A DNA stretch of 64,000 nt, taken from positions 62,001 through 126,000 of the forward strand of contig JAFLBZ010000003.1 in NCBI GenBank assembly GCA_017303715.1, in the 5' to 3' direction. A program made the position numbers and the translations under genes. Positions 8,084 through 18,161 of the stretch are shown here, piece by piece; the first letter of the stretch is position 1, and each line of letters starts with the position of its first letter. The notes under the pieces are model-generated. The model searched no databases. It saw only the letters and a list, made by a program, of their open reading frames with translations, and was not told the origin of the DNA. Source of the stretch: Rhodothermia bacterium (lineage in GTDB: Bacteria; Bacteroidota; Rhodothermia; Rhodothermales; UBA2364).

Positions 8084-10330
8084 TTATTTCACTTCGACAC
8101 GAACGCCTATTGTCGGAAAAAAGCCAAATTGGTTTACTCGTTTATCCGCATAAATATCGTAATAAAAAAGATTTTCGCGCCCTGAAAGATTTTGTCCACT
8201 CGCCATCAGGCTACCTTTAAAAAATTGATTTTCCCAAAGCCACTCCACAGAAATATCTATACGGCTATATGCTGGCAATCTTCGGACATACGGCTCTCCA
8301 AAAATAGGCGTTAGCACGGAGGCTCGATTGTGGAAACGCGGGTCATCCGCCTGAAGTGGTAATGTGGATGCAAAACCGATAAACGGCGTATAGGGGAAAC
8401 CACTCCCGAATTGCCATTTCGTGCTCACTTGGAAGCGGCTTATTTGCCAGTTCCCGATCAGGCTTAGGTTGTGTCGGCGGTCATGGCCCGGATAAAAACT
8501 CGTAGTAGCGGTCTTATACCGCACTTGGGACAGGCTATAGGCCAACGAAATACTGCCCGACGTATGAATGGCCCGTAGCTGTAGATCCATGCCATTGGCA
8601 TTACCCGTTGCAGATTGTAAGCCCTCATTTCCTGCCAGAACCGACAGATAAGACATGTTTTTATGGTAAACCTCTGTTTGCGTCCAAAGCCAAGAATACA
8701 AACGATGTCTTTGTCCAGCGATAAAATGCCAAGCAACGGGCACTTCAAAAGTCGCAGGCGCCCAAACGGTAAAGACCTCCCCCACATCTTGCTCGTCTTG
8801 TAGCCCAACAATTTGTTGATGGTACTGGCCAATCGCCATATGCCACTGCGCCCCCTTTTCTTTTCCTTTCGGAAACCAAGTTGCGCGGAAACGAGGCTCT
8901 AAGGTGTTGATACCCTGACTTGGGAAGTTGTGCATTCTTAGTCCCGGCTCCACCGTAAGCCGCTCATGGATAAAAATGGCGGCATCAAAATAGCCACCGC
9001 CCTCAATCGTGTAGTTTTCTTGATCTTTTTTTCGGTTGAGGCGGTAATCGAACTGGTTGATACGGGCAAACATACCAAAACGGGCTTCCCAACGTTTTAG
9101 CAAGTAGTCAAAATTAAAGCCACCTTGAAAGCCTTTCACTTTCCCAAAACGGACAGGCGCCTCCTCCGAGCCAAAGGCAGAATCGAAGCGGGTAGAAGTG
9201 ATGACTATGTCTAAAAGTGCCGGAAATGAAGGCGGCAAATACAGAAAACGACCACCAATAGCTTGGTTTTCCCAGGAAATACGGTCTTCTATCGCGCCAT
9301 TTCCTTCCAAATCTCCCACATCATGCGAACGTAAACCCACCAATGAAAAACTGCTTGTGGGCGTAAGCCATGCGTGGATTTTTGCAAATTGATCGCCAAA
9401 TTCAAATGGACGACGCCATTTTCCGGGTAATCGGTCTAATAAAGACTGGCGATAGGAGACCAAAAAAGAGGCTGCTCCCGGATACAATGGCCCTTCCAAG
9501 CGTACAGCCCCCATAAACGGATCCACCGAGGCCGCACCTGCAAACTGTTTTTTGTTACCATGCCGTGTACCAACATCCACTACCGAGGCCAACCTCCCAC
9601 CATATCGTGCGCCCCAGCCACCCGTATAGACATCTGCTTGCGCAATTAGATCTTCTGGAATAACAGAAAACCCACTCACCATATGAAAAGGCTGGTAAAC
9701 CGCAACACCATCCACCAAGACCTGATTCTGGGTGGGTGTTCCTCCGCGTACATAGAGTTGCCCACCCCGATCCGCTGGCGCTACAAATCCGGGAACGGTT
9801 TGGAGAAACGAGGCCAAATCCCGTGACATGCTGGTGGTAGGGATGGCCTCCAGATCACCCGGACGGATGGTTGTAAGCCCAGACCCCACCTCCACACCCG
9901 GCTGGTATTTTTTTCGGGACGAGATGGTCACATTCCCAGCTTGTGTAGTAGTTATCGCCATGCGCAAACTAAGGCGCTCTAAGACACCCGGATACACCTC
10001 AATAATTTCTGTGAGCGGCTCGTAACCTACCAAGCTAAAGCGTAAATAATACCGATCTGGATTGAGCGAACTGAACGCAAAATAGCCATTTGCATCACTA
10101 AAGAGACCCTGTAACGTAAGTCCATCGTCTTTTTGTAACCGAACGGTGACACCAGAAAGCGGCTGCCCAGTCCCGTCATCCACGATCACCCCGCGAATAC
10201 TCCCCACCTGAGCAAGAATGGATTGAGGAGAACCGACCCAAAAAACCAATACCACGGCCAGCAGATGGGCGAAAAGGAGGCTTCGGAGGCCATGTAACCA
10301 AGTACTTTCAGGACAATTTACCATACACAT
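8084..10330 (-). CDS. TonB-dependent outer-membrane receptor
   Basis: A second receptor, 748 residues from ATG 10330 (another ATG at 10324 is equally plausible; the frame extends to 10372 but the extra residues precede the signal). Signal peptide with hydrophobic core LLFAHLLAVVLVFWV and cleavage after SILAQ, carboxypeptidase-regulatory-like domain (GSIRGVIVDDGTGQPLSGVTV), plug domain with FLQTVPGFVAPADRGGQLYVR and QVLVDGVAVYQ, and a beta-barrel to the C terminus. It resembles its neighbour in architecture but has no DUF4249 partner after it. It lies in the same direction as, and upstream of, the 5291-7786 receptor, with about 300 bases between. Ligand unknown. Confidence 0.88.
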   Translation of the reverse strand: MCMVNCPESTWLHGLRSLLFAHLLAVVLVFWVGSPQSILAQVGSIRGVIVDDGTGQPLSGVTVRLQKDDGLTLQGLFSDANGYFAFSSLNPDRYYLRFSLVGYEPLTEIIEVYPGVLERLSLRMAITTTQAGNVTISSRKKYQPGVEVGSGLTTIRPGDLEAIPTTSMSRDLASFLQTVPGFVAPADRGGQLYVRGGTPTQNQVLVDGVAVYQPFHMVSGFSVIPEDLIAQADVYTGGWGARYGGRLASVVDVGTRHGNKKQFAGAASVDPFMGAVRLEGPLYPGAASFLVSYRQSLLDRLPGKWRRPFEFGDQFAKIHAWLTPTSSFSLVGLRSHDVGDLEGNGAIEDRISWENQAIGGRFLYLPPSFPALLDIVITSTRFDSAFGSEEAPVRFGKVKGFQGGFNFDYLLKRWEARFGMFARINQFDYRLNRKKDQENYTIEGGGYFDAAIFIHERLTVEPGLRMHNFPSQGINTLEPRFRATWFPKGKEKGAQWHMAIGQYHQQIVGLQDEQDVGEVFTVWAPATFEVPVAWHFIAGQRHRLYSWLWTQTEVYHKNMSYLSVLAGNEGLQSATGNANGMDLQLRAIHTSGSISLAYSLSQVRYKTATTSFYPGHDRRHNLSLIGNWQISRFQVSTKWQFGSGFPYTPFIGFASTLPLQADDPRFHNRASVLTPIFGEPYVRRLPAYSRIDISVEWLWENQFFKGSLMASGQNLSGRENLFYYDIYADKRVNQFGFFPTIGVRVEVK

Positions 10331-10512
10331 GTACAAGATAAAATCGGGATCAGCAACCCTAAAGATAAGCATAACGAAAAAGCACGCCCGAAATTTTCCG
10401 ATGAACCGTCGCTATTTCGGCTTAATGGCAAAATTTATAAAATTAACCACCACCAGAAACACACCCCTTTTGAACGGGTTGAAGGGCAACAAACACCTAA
10501 AAGCCTTACATC

Positions 10513-10926
10513 ATGAACCAGTACGCGACAGAACACCCGCAAACCAAGCCACAAAAACCCCTTATCAAACGGCTTATTCCGGTAATCTTAGTCCTTTTTG
10601 TACTTTTCGCCTTTGGACGTGCAATGGGTTGTTGGGACAATAGTCCCTATACAGCGATCAACCATGGCAATCACAAACACTATATGCCCGCTGAGCGAGA
10701 TGCTGGCATTGGCATGGATAATTGCCCAACCCGTCCACCCACAACCGACGAATTTCTGTCGCGCCAGTGCCAAATCATTCGACAAGTCACACAGAATGGA
10801 ACCACCTATTTTGTGCCTGATGACGCACAAGAAGGCTTACCTATCACGGTCTTCCCAACGAAAGCCCCCGGCGCCAGCGAACGCATCTCGCCACAAGGCC
10901 AACTGACGAAGGTGGTAGCAGAGTAA
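10513..10926 (+). CDS. Hypothetical small membrane-anchored protein
   Basis: A 137-residue protein with one predicted N-terminal membrane helix (about residues 19-37, LIPVILVLFVLFAFGRAM) and a polar, proline-rich remainder of about 100 residues containing cysteines at CWDN, DNCPT and RQCQ. It is most likely anchored in the inner membrane with the C-terminal part outside. Transcribed away from the TonB receptor on its left and towards the T9SS cargo gene on its right, with the repeat-armed terminator between them. Not recognised as a known family. Confidence 0.55.
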   Translation: MNQYATEHPQTKPQKPLIKRLIPVILVLFVLFAFGRAMGCWDNSPYTAINHGNHKHYMPAERDAGIGMDNCPTRPPTTDEFLSRQCQIIRQVTQNGTTYFVPDDAQEGLPITVFPTKAPGASERISPQGQLTKVVAE

Positions 10927-11031
10927 TCAAATAGGCTCAATTATGATTTCAAGTTGCTGCGGATCTTTGAAAAAAAGAGATGCAACTACAAGATTTATAT
11001 AACAACTGTTTGAATCCATAATACACCAAAA

Positions 11032-11132
11032 TAAAAAGCCCGCTGTTCGGTACAACGGGCTTTTCGGTACAACGGGCTTTTCGGTACAACGGGCTTTTCG
11101 GTACAACGGGCTTTTCGGTACAACGGGCTGTT
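11032..11132. terminator. Bidirectional terminator with a tandemly repeated arm (five 17-bp units)
   Basis: Five head-to-tail copies of a 17-bp unit, CGGTACAACGGGCTTTT (last copy ends in CTGTT), occupy 11048-11132, followed by a partial sixth. Just left of them, AAAAAGCCCG at about 11034-11043 is the complement of the repeat's CGGGCTTTT. On the minus strand this makes a standard GC stem with a U-tract downstream of the T9SS cargo gene, the upstream arm being present in five alternative copies. It would also stop rightward transcripts from the 10513-10926 gene. Confidence 0.75.
11048..11132. repeat. 17-bp tandem repeat, five copies
   Basis: Units begin at 11048, 11065, 11082, 11099 and 11116; the first four are identical. 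The array has no spacers, so it is not a CRISPR. Copy number is likely to vary by slippage. Confidence 0.9.
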
Positions 11133-11153
11133 CGGTAAATGCTCGCGTACTGC

Positions 11154-14100
11154 CTACCGCATGAGTACCATTTTTCCGGTTTGGGCGGTGCGTTCGGTTT
11201 CGATTCGATAAAAATACAGGCCATTCGGCAAGTTGTTATCCGGTTGCCACCTCACCTCGTGACTTCCAGCGGCACGGAGTTCATCCGAGAGCAAATTCAA
11301 GCGCCGTCCGGTGAGGTCATACACCGAAATCTGTACTTTTTCCGATGTGCCTACCGTAAACCGAAGCGTGGTCGAGGTACTAAAAGGGTTCGGGAACGCT
11401 TGCTGAACCGTAAGGCCATTCGGCAACGGGGTGGTTTCTTCTTCTCGGTTCACACTCGCATCGGCGGGCGTGAGTACAAAATCAAACTGACGGCTTCCGT
11501 TGGTCAACTGTATCGGCTGATTTTGCGCAAGGCTATTTGCACCGTCTTGATATTGGCCTTTGTATCCATGTTTGCTTGCATAAACCCGTAGCTGTGAACC
11601 TGCGGACAAGTCTGCAATCTGGAACGTTCCATCTTTTTGGGTAGTGGTCATAGAGATTGGCTCTCCGGCTTCATCCATCACATAGACCGAAGCACCAGCA
11701 ACGGCTTCGCCCGTCACCGCTAAAACACGACCGGTAATGCGTGCAGACGTATTGGCCTCGGCGGGAGATTTATTAATGTTTCCGTTGGTATCCAACCAGC
11801 GATAATACACCCCATGTAGTTTAAGCACCACGCCTTCCATTGTTGGCTGGTCGTTGTCTATGCGGATGACCTCAGCTTGGGCAGGATCCCAAGTGTTTTT
11901 AAAATACATCGGCATATGATAAGGTGCTTGAGCTTTTAAGAGGTATGCGCCATCGGGGAGGCCAGCGATTCTAAAACTACCGTCTTTTTTGGGCAGGGCG
12001 GTAAAGACCTCATCGGTTCTCGCGTTTGTCAGTGTGACCAAGCTGTTCTCTACGGGCAAACGGTTTTCATTGACGACCCAGCCAGACAATATGCCTTTTC
12101 CGGTTAGACGTTGGGGGATAGCGATCAATTCGACGGGTGTTTTGACACCACCTTCTACGACAATCGCAACAGCATCTTCTGGATTGGTGGCATTGCCACT
12201 ATACATCCGGATGCCATCGGCAAATGCAGCAACTTCGTATTCGCCGCGAAAGACCTGATCAAACACAAACCGGCCATTTTCATCGGTTCGGGTGGTTTGT
12301 TGGAACGACATCATTTTAAAGAACATCCAATCCATTCCCTCGGTATTGGCTGGTTTAAGCTCAACCAAGGCATCCTGAATGGGCTTGCCGTCTTTTGTGG
12401 TAATTGTACCAACCACTGCGCCAAAAATCGGTTTAGGATCAAGTACTACTTTTAGGTTGTCCCGGACTTCATTCACCGCAAGCACAATCGCTGTGGCCTC
12501 GGTCAAATCTTTTTTTCCGTCGTACCATGCTTCGGCCATGATCCCACCTTCGCCATACCAAGAAGTAAACAAATGGTATTCTCCTTCTGGAATTTCTTTG
12601 ATTACAAATTGACCATTTTCGTCTGTATTGGTATAACCACCCACCATCGCTCTGGTCGTATTTGTCCCAGTTGCGCTTCCAGTTGGGTCTGGTTTTTGAT
12701 TGTTGAACAAAGAAATATTGGCATATGGCAATGGATTTCCATTTTTATCCGTCACAATTCCACTAACCACAGCCGTTCCTTTTGCGATAGGCAACTTGAA
12801 TTCAATGATTTCAGGAATGCTTATTCCGTTTACAACTTTAATTAGGGTTGCATCTTCCGGCGTTTCTGCTTGTTTATACCAGATATAAGCACACGTAAAC
12901 GAGATACAAGCGCTCACACTTAGGAGATAATCACCATCTGGAAGGTTATTCATCACAAACTTGCCGTCTGGGTCGGTTTGAACGTAGATCCGCGTTTGGG
13001 CAATAGGGTCTGTGGATTCCGCAATGACGCCTGCTTGTAGGATTGGATTCCCATTCTTATCCTTCACCACGCCCGAAATACGGCCATTCATGGATGCGAT
13101 TTCAATAGTTAGACCATTGGTTTCGGTATTTTCCGTGATGGTAATCGGATTGGGGTAATTTATGCTGGCCAATTGCCCCCAGTTGGAGGTTAAGACCTGC
13201 ACCGTCAATTGATACGTTCCTGCCAAAACTCGGTCGAAACGGAACGTCCCATCCGGTTCTAATTTGGTACTGTACATACCCCGTCCAGTGTTTTCTGCAT
13301 TTATCGGAGACAACGTCACGTAGCCCGCCGAGACGGGTGTACCCTCTTTTGTCGTTACTTTTCCTTTTGCACTGCCATACATGTACCGAACATCCAACTT
13401 AAAATTGATGTCTTTTGCCTCGCTACCATTCGATACCGTAACGGGTGTGGCTTGGGCCACGTCTTTTGCATTCGGATACCAAAGGGTCACGGCTAAATCT
13501 TGCACAACCACTTGTACGTAGTAGTCATCCGGTTCTAAAGCCGACAAGACGTATTCTCCTTTTTCGTTGGTCGTGGTGGTGATTCCGCCCCAATTCCAAG
13601 TCAAGCGGCTTTTGGAAATGGCGCTTACCTCTATACCGGGGATGGGATTTCCGGAGACGTCTATCACCCTTCCAGAGATTTGACCGGGTAACTGCATCGT
13701 AATGTCTATTCCTGAGACGGTCTCATCCTTACCTAAACTCACGGGTGAAAAACCTCTTGGATCATCGCCCTTACGATAATAAGAAGCGCTGTAACGATCT
13801 GCCCATGCTTGCACGATAAAAGTTCCTTCAGGCAACCCAGATAGGACATACTCGCCGTTTGCATCGCTTGGAGACCCACCCCAATAACCCACTTGCGGAT
13901 CCTGCACGGTCACTTTTGCATATTCAATCGGCTGTCCGGCAGGGTCTGTTATTCGTCCTTTGATGACCCCATTACCCATAGGCGGTGGTGGCGGTGGTGA
14001 GATAATGACATTGTTAAAATCAAAATTCACGCCATCAGTCACACTACCTTCTTTCACTTCAATTGGTTTGGATTCTCCTTCGGTCGTGCCGCCGCCATAG

Positions 14101-14378
14101 AATTGTTGGATATTATTTGCCGTGGCATAGACATAATACAGCCCTTCCGGAAGGTCTTTCAGTTCGTAGGTTCCATCGGGCAGTACTTCGACACGGGTTT
14201 TTATAACAGCAGGTGGTAAGCCATACGCAACCACTATTGCTTTAGTTGTGTTTCCAGTCGCATCTTTGGGGAGGGCAACCGTCCCGCGAATGTTTCCACC
14301 AGCTTTTTCAATTCCTGCCGTGACCGGAAGAACGGCCAACCACAGCAATAGAAAGGAAAGATAATAACGGAGTTTCAT
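11154..14378 (-). CDS. Large secreted protein of repeated carboxypeptidase-regulatory-like domains with T9SS sorting tail
   Basis: A 1074-residue exported protein from ATG 14378 (MKLRYYLSFLLLWLAVLPV signal; an 18-codon upstream extension is disregarded). After the signal come about ten beta-sandwich repeats, each with the pattern 'G...G.P...A.V......G....T..DG.F.....L..G.Y.L', as in carboxypeptidase-regulatory-like domains, and a PPPPPP linker between early repeats. The last 90 or so residues are a T9SS type A sorting domain (QQAFPNPFSTSTTLRF, VSVYDLTGR-like ISVYDLTGRRL, NGLYFYRI) ending in GKMVLMR. The protein should be carried through the outer membrane and released or anchored at the surface. 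No enzymatic domain is visible; an adhesive, matrix or surface-layer role is an inference. Confidence 0.85.
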   Translation of the reverse strand: MKLRYYLSFLLLWLAVLPVTAGIEKAGGNIRGTVALPKDATGNTTKAIVVAYGLPPAVIKTRVEVLPDGTYELKDLPEGLYYVYATANNIQQFYGGGTTEGESKPIEVKEGSVTDGVNFDFNNVIISPPPPPPMGNGVIKGRITDPAGQPIEYAKVTVQDPQVGYWGGSPSDANGEYVLSGLPEGTFIVQAWADRYSASYYRKGDDPRGFSPVSLGKDETVSGIDITMQLPGQISGRVIDVSGNPIPGIEVSAISKSRLTWNWGGITTTTNEKGEYVLSALEPDDYYVQVVVQDLAVTLWYPNAKDVAQATPVTVSNGSEAKDINFKLDVRYMYGSAKGKVTTKEGTPVSAGYVTLSPINAENTGRGMYSTKLEPDGTFRFDRVLAGTYQLTVQVLTSNWGQLASINYPNPITITENTETNGLTIEIASMNGRISGVVKDKNGNPILQAGVIAESTDPIAQTRIYVQTDPDGKFVMNNLPDGDYLLSVSACISFTCAYIWYKQAETPEDATLIKVVNGISIPEIIEFKLPIAKGTAVVSGIVTDKNGNPLPYANISLFNNQKPDPTGSATGTNTTRAMVGGYTNTDENGQFVIKEIPEGEYHLFTSWYGEGGIMAEAWYDGKKDLTEATAIVLAVNEVRDNLKVVLDPKPIFGAVVGTITTKDGKPIQDALVELKPANTEGMDWMFFKMMSFQQTTRTDENGRFVFDQVFRGEYEVAAFADGIRMYSGNATNPEDAVAIVVEGGVKTPVELIAIPQRLTGKGILSGWVVNENRLPVENSLVTLTNARTDEVFTALPKKDGSFRIAGLPDGAYLLKAQAPYHMPMYFKNTWDPAQAEVIRIDNDQPTMEGVVLKLHGVYYRWLDTNGNINKSPAEANTSARITGRVLAVTGEAVAGASVYVMDEAGEPISMTTTQKDGTFQIADLSAGSQLRVYASKHGYKGQYQDGANSLAQNQPIQLTNGSRQFDFVLTPADASVNREEETTPLPNGLTVQQAFPNPFSTSTTLRFTVGTSEKVQISVYDLTGRRLNLLSDELRAAGSHEVRWQPDNNLPNGLYFYRIETERTAQTGKMVLMR

Positions 14379-14645
14379 CGTAATTAATGGATTTGGGTAA
14401 AAGGGTCTGTTTTTCCAATACCCGCCAAACATGTCGGATGCCCAAGCATGTTGTACACCACGACAATTCTTTGGGATTATTTGTATGGTATCTGGTATCT
14501 ATTTCGGGCGGGGTTTATTTGGTCACTACCTGTTCTACATTAGGACACAAGCCATTGATTTCCAAACACCTAATTGGCATTAATGGCGAGTTTAGATGTT
14601 GGACAAGTCTTTATGATTAAAAGTATAAGGTCGGTTTTACGGTCT

Positions 14646-16247
14646 TTATGTACCACGGGGTGTCATGTCTTCTCCGCAATATTGATGTACCAATAATCTG
14701 AATTGCCGGACTTGTTCGGCTTCCCATTGTTCATCCCATCCCAATTCTTTTGCCAACCATTTTGCCACCAAAGGTGCTGCCTCCAGCACTGTTTTTGCAT
14801 CCAGTAAGAGCCACCGAGTACGGCGTGCCAAGACATCTTCTATTGTTCTGGCCATTTCGTAACGAGCCGCCCAAACCACATGTGCCACCTTAAATGGGTA
14901 ATTGGGGTGGAGTTCCTTTGCAAATTCCGGAGACTCCACCATCAATGCACGAATAAGTTGTTCATCTGTCCCATAATAGGCCAGCTGGTGTGTTCCAAAC
15001 CCAACGTCTTTGCACCCATACAATTTTAAATCTTTTGTTTTACTTGATTTATGCGTACCCAAAATTTTGTCTTCGGCTTCATTGATGAGTTCTTCTCCCA
15101 TTGCCCGATAGGTTGTCCACTTCCCCCCGACAATACTGATTAGTCCTTTGGGAGATACGTATATTTTATGGCTTCGCGAAATTTCTTTTGTTTTGCCGCC
15201 CTCTTCGTTTGGCGCAGCCAGCGGCCTTAGTCCCGCCCAGCAAGACAGAACATCTGTTCGTATGGGCGATTTCGCCAAATAGGGTTTAGCCGTTTCCAAG
15301 ATATAGGCAATTTCCTCCTCCGAGACCTTCGGCTCCAAATCGGCGTATTGGACGGGCCGATCGGTTGTGCCGAGTACCACTTTATTGTGCCAAGGGATTG
15401 CAAAAAGCACCCGCCCATCGCTCGTTTTAGGAATCATAAGAGCGGTTTCGGATGGAAAAAAATCCCGATTCAACACCACATGTGCGCCTTGGCTTAGCGT
15501 CACCGTTTTGCGTGCCTCGGCATCTTCCAGACGTGCAATTTCGTCCACCCAAACCCCGGTTGCATTAATGACCACCTCCGCATAAACCTCAAAGGTTTCC
15601 CCGTTTTCCATGTCTTGCACCGTCACCCCGTGCAGTTTCCCGTTTTCCTCCAAAAAACCGCAGACCTGCATATAATTCAGTGGTAGTCCGCCTTCGCGAA
15701 AAAACGTTTGCGCCAGATTAAGCGCCAAGCGGCTATCGTCAAATTGCCCATCGTAATACAAAATCCCCCCTTTTAGTCGTTCCGCATTTACGCCCGGCAT
15801 TTGCGTCAATACTTCTTTTTTCTCCAGCACCTGCGTTTTTCCCAATCGCCACCTTCCAGAAAGTGCGTCATACACCCTCAACCCCACGCCATAAAACACC
15901 AAATCCCAATAGGTATAGCAAGGGATGATAAATGCTTGTTTTTTTGTAACATGTGGCGCGTTTTTAAGCAAAATACCTCGCTCTCGTAGTGCTTCCCGAA
16001 CCAACTTCACGTCGCCCTGTTTTAGGTAGCGCACCCCGCCATGAACCAATTTTGTTGCTTTTGAGGACGTTCCCTTGGCAAAATCTGCCTGTTCGAACAG
16101 TACGCACGCATATCCCCGTGATGCCGCTTCAAGTGCCGCCCCCAGACCAGAAGCACCTCCACCAATAACCACCACCTGCCAAACCTCCGTCTCGCGAAGT
16201 CGGCGTAACTGCTCGGATCGTGAAATCATTTCGAGATAATGATTCAT
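14646..16247 (-). CDS. glpD: Aerobic glycerol-3-phosphate dehydrogenase (FAD)
   Basis: Membrane-associated flavoprotein that oxidises sn-glycerol 3-phosphate to dihydroxyacetone phosphate and passes electrons to quinone. The 533-residue product has the FAD-binding loop GGGASG (29-34), the KATKLVHGGVRYLKQG signature of GlpD enzymes, and the C-terminal DAO_C helical domain. ATG 16247. Its metabolic partner, glycerol kinase, is at the right end of the window (63205 onward), about 47 kb away, so the glycerol genes are not in one operon. It follows the carbamoyltransferase in the same direction after 92 bases. Confidence 0.93.
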   Translation of the reverse strand: MNHYLEMISRSEQLRRLRETEVWQVVVIGGGASGLGAALEAASRGYACVLFEQADFAKGTSSKATKLVHGGVRYLKQGDVKLVREALRERGILLKNAPHVTKKQAFIIPCYTYWDLVFYGVGLRVYDALSGRWRLGKTQVLEKKEVLTQMPGVNAERLKGGILYYDGQFDDSRLALNLAQTFFREGGLPLNYMQVCGFLEENGKLHGVTVQDMENGETFEVYAEVVINATGVWVDEIARLEDAEARKTVTLSQGAHVVLNRDFFPSETALMIPKTSDGRVLFAIPWHNKVVLGTTDRPVQYADLEPKVSEEEIAYILETAKPYLAKSPIRTDVLSCWAGLRPLAAPNEEGGKTKEISRSHKIYVSPKGLISIVGGKWTTYRAMGEELINEAEDKILGTHKSSKTKDLKLYGCKDVGFGTHQLAYYGTDEQLIRALMVESPEFAKELHPNYPFKVAHVVWAARYEMARTIEDVLARRTRWLLLDAKTVLEAAPLVAKWLAKELGWDEQWEAEQVRQFRLLVHQYCGEDMTPRGT

Positions 16248-16339
16248 GTTTAGTACATCCTAAACCTTTAGGTCGTAAAGGTGGTTTAATAGGTCATTTT
16301 AGGGAGGATGAAAACCCCTAATCCAAGACATAAGCTATT

Positions 16340-18157
16340 TTAATCCAATCCATAGGTTTCGGCAATTTTATCTGCTGAAAACGCCTCATGGAACTTTTCG
16401 GGGAGCATATTCTTGGTGATGAGAAAAGGCCCAAGCACCAAAGCATCTAAATGTGTACGGACAAAACAGTTAAACGCCTCTTGTGGGCTGCACACAATCG
16501 GCTCGCCCCGTACATTAAAGCTGGTATTCACCAACACCGGACAGCCTGTTTGTGCCTCAAATGCCGTCAGAAGGCGGTGGTAAAGAGGGTTCAGTGCCGG
16601 ATGAACTGTTTGGATACGTGCAGAGCCATCCACATGGGTTACGGCAGGGATTGGGGAATGTGCCTGCTGGGTTTCTAAACGACTTTGCATATGGGCATTT
16701 GGGGTAACGTTTGGTGCTTGCCAGCCTTTTACGGGTGCCACCAAAAGCATGTAGGGGCTATCGGTCTCTAAACCAAACCACTCCTGTACCCGATGACGCA
16801 AAACAGATGGGGCGAAAGGTCTAAAACTTTCTCGGAATTTAATTTTCAGGTTAACGTTTTTTTGAACATCGGTTCCTCGCGGATCGGCCAAAATAGAGCG
16901 ATTTCCCAAAGCCCGTGGGCCAAACTCCATACGTCCTTGAAACCATCCCACGGTACGTTGTGCGGCCAGTAATGCCGCCGTTCGGTCTGGAAGCACCTCG
17001 TATCCCACCTCCTCGAAAGGGATGGCTTCTGTCTCTAAAAATCTCCGGATGGCTTCGTCGGTATAAGCCGGACCCAAATAAGGATCAAAAAGCGCATTTG
17101 CCGGCATACGATCTTCTTGCACATATTCATGCCAAGCCAAAAGTGCCGCTCCCAAAGCACCGCCCGCATCACCCGATGCTGGCTGAATCCAAATTTCCTT
17201 AAACCCAGACTCACGGTGCAGGCGGCCATTCGCCACACAGTTTAGGGCGACTCCACCCGCCAGACAAAGGTTCTCGGCTCCAGTTTCCTTGCGGATGTGC
17301 CATGCGGTTTTGAGCATTATTTCCTCTGTCACTACCTGAACCGATCGCGCCAAGTCCATTTCACGCTGTGTAATGGGCGATTCGGGCTTCCGTGCCACAC
17401 CACCAAACAGTGCTTCAAATTTGCGTCCGGTCATACGCAAACCCGTCATATAGGTAAAATAATCAAGATTCAGGCGATAAGATCCATCTTCTTTGACCGA
17501 GATCAGGTGGTCATAAATCGTCTGAACGTAACGTGGCTCACCATAGGGTGCAAGGCCCATCAGTTTATATTCGCCGGAGTTCACCCGAAATCCCGTGAAG
17601 TACGTAAAGGCGGAGTAGAGCAAACCTAAAGAATGTGGAAAGTTTAGCTCGGCCTGAATCCGCAGTGTTTTGTCTTCCCCCATGCCCCAACTGGAGGTTG
17701 CCCATTCACCCACGCCATCCGTTGTTAGAAAAGCGGCTTTCTTAAATGGAGATGGGTAAAATGCACTCGCGGCATGACTTTCGTGGTGTTCGGTAAATAA
17801 CACCTTTCCTTCCCATTCCAATTCTTTTTGGATGAGGTCTGGAATCCAGAGTTTTTGCTTTAACCAAACGGGCATCGCCTTCAGGAACGAAGGCCAGCCA
17901 TAAGGCGCATTGGCGACATAGGTTTCTAAGAGCCGCTCAAACTTTAGAAATGGCTTTTCATAGAACACCACATGATCTACATCGCGGATGGATATTCCGG
18001 CTTGCTGCAAACAAAAAGCCACCGCCTGACGTGGGAACGCGGGATCGTGTTTTATGCGCGAAAACGCCTCCTCTTGTACGGCGGCAACCGCTTTCCCATC
18101 TTGTACCAAACAAGCCGAAGCGTCGTGATAATAGCAGGATAAACCAAGAATATTCAA
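16340..18157 (-). CDS. NodU/CmcH family carbamoyltransferase
   Basis: Transfers the carbamoyl group of carbamoyl phosphate to a hydroxyl of a secondary metabolite, sugar or nodulation factor in characterised relatives. The 605-residue product has the N-terminal MNILGLSCYYHDASACL motif, FTEHHESHAASAFY at 122-134 with the conserved histidines, TTDGVGEW, and the C-terminal domain (GRMEFGPRALGNRSILADPR, NTSFN). The start codon is TTG at 18157: codons before it give no ATG, and MNILGLS is the standard family beginning. It begins four bases after the stop of the upstream substrate-binding protein, so coupling is likely. No glycosyl or polyketide genes are nearby to suggest the acceptor. Confidence 0.85.
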   Translation of the reverse strand: MNILGLSCYYHDASACLVQDGKAVAAVQEEAFSRIKHDPAFPRQAVAFCLQQAGISIRDVDHVVFYEKPFLKFERLLETYVANAPYGWPSFLKAMPVWLKQKLWIPDLIQKELEWEGKVLFTEHHESHAASAFYPSPFKKAAFLTTDGVGEWATSSWGMGEDKTLRIQAELNFPHSLGLLYSAFTYFTGFRVNSGEYKLMGLAPYGEPRYVQTIYDHLISVKEDGSYRLNLDYFTYMTGLRMTGRKFEALFGGVARKPESPITQREMDLARSVQVVTEEIMLKTAWHIRKETGAENLCLAGGVALNCVANGRLHRESGFKEIWIQPASGDAGGALGAALLAWHEYVQEDRMPANALFDPYLGPAYTDEAIRRFLETEAIPFEEVGYEVLPDRTAALLAAQRTVGWFQGRMEFGPRALGNRSILADPRGTDVQKNVNLKIKFRESFRPFAPSVLRHRVQEWFGLETDSPYMLLVAPVKGWQAPNVTPNAHMQSRLETQQAHSPIPAVTHVDGSARIQTVHPALNPLYHRLLTAFEAQTGCPVLVNTSFNVRGEPIVCSPQEAFNCFVRTHLDALVLGPFLITKNMLPEKFHEAFSADKIAETYGLD

Positions 18158-18161
18158 GGGT

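Noticed and set aside
8011-8220. Small rightward frame between the two TonB receptors
   Set aside because: More than half of it lies opposite the 3' end of the second receptor and shows no family pattern.
11048-11132. CRISPR-like direct repeats
   Set aside because: The 17-bp units abut without spacers and form a terminator arm; no cas genes are present.
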